This document shows, in pieces, positions 62,585-64,000 of a stretch of DNA of 64,000 nucleotides. Within the stretch, counting starts at the first letter, position 1; each line of letters opens with the position of its first letter. The notes beneath the pieces are model-generated. The model was not told the origin of the DNA. It saw nothing but the letters and a program-made list of their open reading frames with translations, and did no database searches. Source of the stretch: Paralichthys olivaceus (taxonomy: Eukaryota > Chordata > Actinopteri > Pleuronectiformes > Paralichthyidae); contig NC_091102.1 in NCBI RefSeq assembly GCF_024713975.1, positions 13,397,001-13,461,000 on the forward strand, written 5' to 3'. The translations under genes and the position numbers were made by a program.

Positions 62585-63781
62585 ATGGCCTTCCTCCAGC
62601 AGCTTCGGCTTCTTCTCTGGAAGAATGGACTGACTGTGATCAGGCAGCCGGTGAGTGACTTCCAGTTATTTTACTTTTATATAAGTGCAGAGATTTGTAT
62701 TTAAAGCAACACTATGTAACTTTTAATGAGCAACAGCGCCGCCTGCAACCACACGTAGTGAAAAGTGGCTTTTGTGTCGTTTAAAAACAAAGTCTATCCA
62801 ATCTCTCGACCGGAGCACTGCCTGCGTAGTTACATTCACACAACACAACTGAACAGAGCTGCTGCTGTTACAAAAACACCAAACTCTGTTAAGAATCCTT
62901 CGTATTTCAAAAGTTTCCTTGCTGAATTTCAGAGATAAATGCCATTTTTTAATGATTTCTAAGTCTTTTTAATTGAGTTACAGTTCGGTATTAAATCTCA
63001 TTTACGATCATCATTAGATACGTTTAGGAAAACAGGCAGAACCCTCTGTCCGTACTCTGCGCTCATTTCGTCCATACTTGCACATGTCTTCTCAAAGCCT
63101 AAAGATATGGATGACAGAGAAGACAGGGAGCAGTACCACAGGAAATCACAGGGGGCAGTGAAGCCAATAGTTCAAGCGAGGGACCATAAGTTGTTTATTT
63201 GCTCTCCGAGGGGGGGCTAACTCTCCCACACTTTGAAAACCTCTAGTGGATTGCCTACCATGCCAACATAAAGGACACATGAAAGTATTTGGGCATTGAC
63301 GGTTATATAGTTTGGAACGGACGTATCACTTTCCCTCTGAAAGGCAGCATTAATGAGCCGTGACTCATGGACCTGGGCCTGATTCTGGAAATTGAATCTG
63401 CGACAGTAATGCACTTTTCACAGGAGGTCATTCCTGTTTACAAGTTAGATAAAGCAAGAACAGACATTGAGGGAGAGGAGAAACGAAATCATCTCCATTC
63501 TAACTATTTCACATCAGTGAACCATTAGAGTTGTTTTGAAGTTGCTGTGTTACGAAAAAAAAAAAAGGGACACAGTGCTGCTTTGATGTTGGCTTTAAAG
63601 AAAGACCAAGCGGAATATTCAGCACCTTTACTGCAATGAACACTTCATATACGCAGTATTAACGTTTTATGATATTTTGTGTTGTAGGTATGGTCCCTCA
63701 CTCTCATTATCTGGCCCCTGATCATCTTCATCATCATTGCTGTGACCCGCAACCAGTTTCCTCCGATAGTAAAAGAAACAT
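62585..63781 (+). CDS. abca12: ATP-binding cassette sub-family A member 12, first coding exons (partial)
   Basis: Coding exons 62585-62650 and 63688-63781 give about 53 residues before the gene leaves the window. They read MAFLQQLRLLLWKN, then TVIRQPVWSL, IIWPLIIFIIIAVTR and NQFPPIVKETC. This matches the human ABCA12 N-terminus (QLQILVWKNWLGVKRQP, WPVIIFIILAITR, FPP..KPTC) better than ABCA1 or ABCA4, and includes the first membrane segment. The full protein is a large two-ATPase lipid exporter that in mammals loads glucosylceramide into lamellar granules of skin. The acceptor gattccag lies 13 bp before the ATG; intron 1 has gtgagt...ttgtag boundaries, and exon 2 ends on a phase-1 donor (t|gtaagt). 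Confidence 0.85.
62699..63600. repeat. dispersed repeat in abca12 intron
   Basis: The left end 'ttaaagcaacactatgtaac' followed by 'gagcaacagcgccgcctgca' is an end I know from many teleost introns. The right end 'gggacacagtgctgctttga' is a plausible decayed inverted partner. No intact protein. Boundaries on the right are uncertain. Confidence 0.5.
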
Positions 63782-64000
63782 GTAAGTGTAAAAGTCACGC
63801 ATTGAAGAAGAAAGAGTGCCTCGAAGCAGGTCACCTGTTTGCTTAACTATGTATGTTCTAATAATACGTCAATCACAACACAATGGTTTCTTGACTTTTG
63901 GAGTGCTGTGTTTCTGTTCGAGGAACCACATGTTTGGAGACTTTCCAATTTCGCTACAGTGTAAATAAAAGAAGTGCAACACAAACCCGAAGAGTGTTTT

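Overview
This is vertebrate nuclear DNA, almost certainly from a ray-finned (teleost) fish and probably a percomorph. Genes have short exons and compact introns with GT-AG boundaries. The intergenic DNA is full of CA/GT microsatellites and small dispersed elements of types I know from fish genomes. The intronic microRNA carries the mir-153 variant I recall as the fish mir-153b form. All family assignments come from reading translations and comparing them with human proteins from memory; no database search was run.

Layout, left to right. (1) 1-7000: gene-poor flank with microsatellites, repeat remnants and two striking RFX X-box-like palindromes. (2) 7417-23729, plus strand: complete ptprn (IA-2, a secretory-granule receptor pseudophosphatase), 24 coding exons that sum to 952 codons in frame, with a mir-153 hairpin in intron 20 and a GC-AG intron 14. 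(3) 24725-28728: intergenic, with one unexplained pair of exon-like segments on the minus strand. (4) 28729-32719, minus strand: complete dnajb2 (ubiquitin-binding HSP40 co-chaperone), 8 coding exons and 409 codons, with a CpG-rich promoter region near 34000-34350. A 122 bp CA tract lies 4 bases beyond its second 5' splice site. (5) 35438-51498: three complete alpha-tubulin genes. Two are tandem on the minus strand (35438-38430 and 39800-41762); one is on the plus strand, divergent from them (45676-51498). All share the same exon plan, in which exon 1 encodes only the initiator Met. (6) 54234-59078, plus strand: complete pofut2 (protein O-fucosyltransferase 2), 9 exons and 446 codons. (7) 62585 to the right edge, plus strand: the first two coding exons of abca12, which runs out of the window.

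The order ptprn - dnajb2 - alpha-tubulin matches human 2q35 (PTPRN-DNAJB2-TUBA4A). ABCA12 also lies in human 2q34-q35, whereas human POFUT2 is on chromosome 21, so the window records an old linkage group with one gene placed differently from mammals. These genes are not an operon or a pathway. Ptprn and its resident mir-153 both act in regulated secretion; dnajb2 and the tubulins are cytoplasmic proteostasis and cytoskeleton genes; pofut2 acts in the ER; abca12 encodes a lipid transporter.

I found no undescribed multi-gene system. The observations most worth following are a set of RFX X-box-like palindromes in and around ptprn with a strong one in the pofut2 promoter, the dinucleotide repeats placed against splice sites in ptprn and dnajb2, the altered pseudophosphatase loop of Ptprn, the homogenised alpha-tubulin trio, and the unexplained exon pair at 25440-25719.
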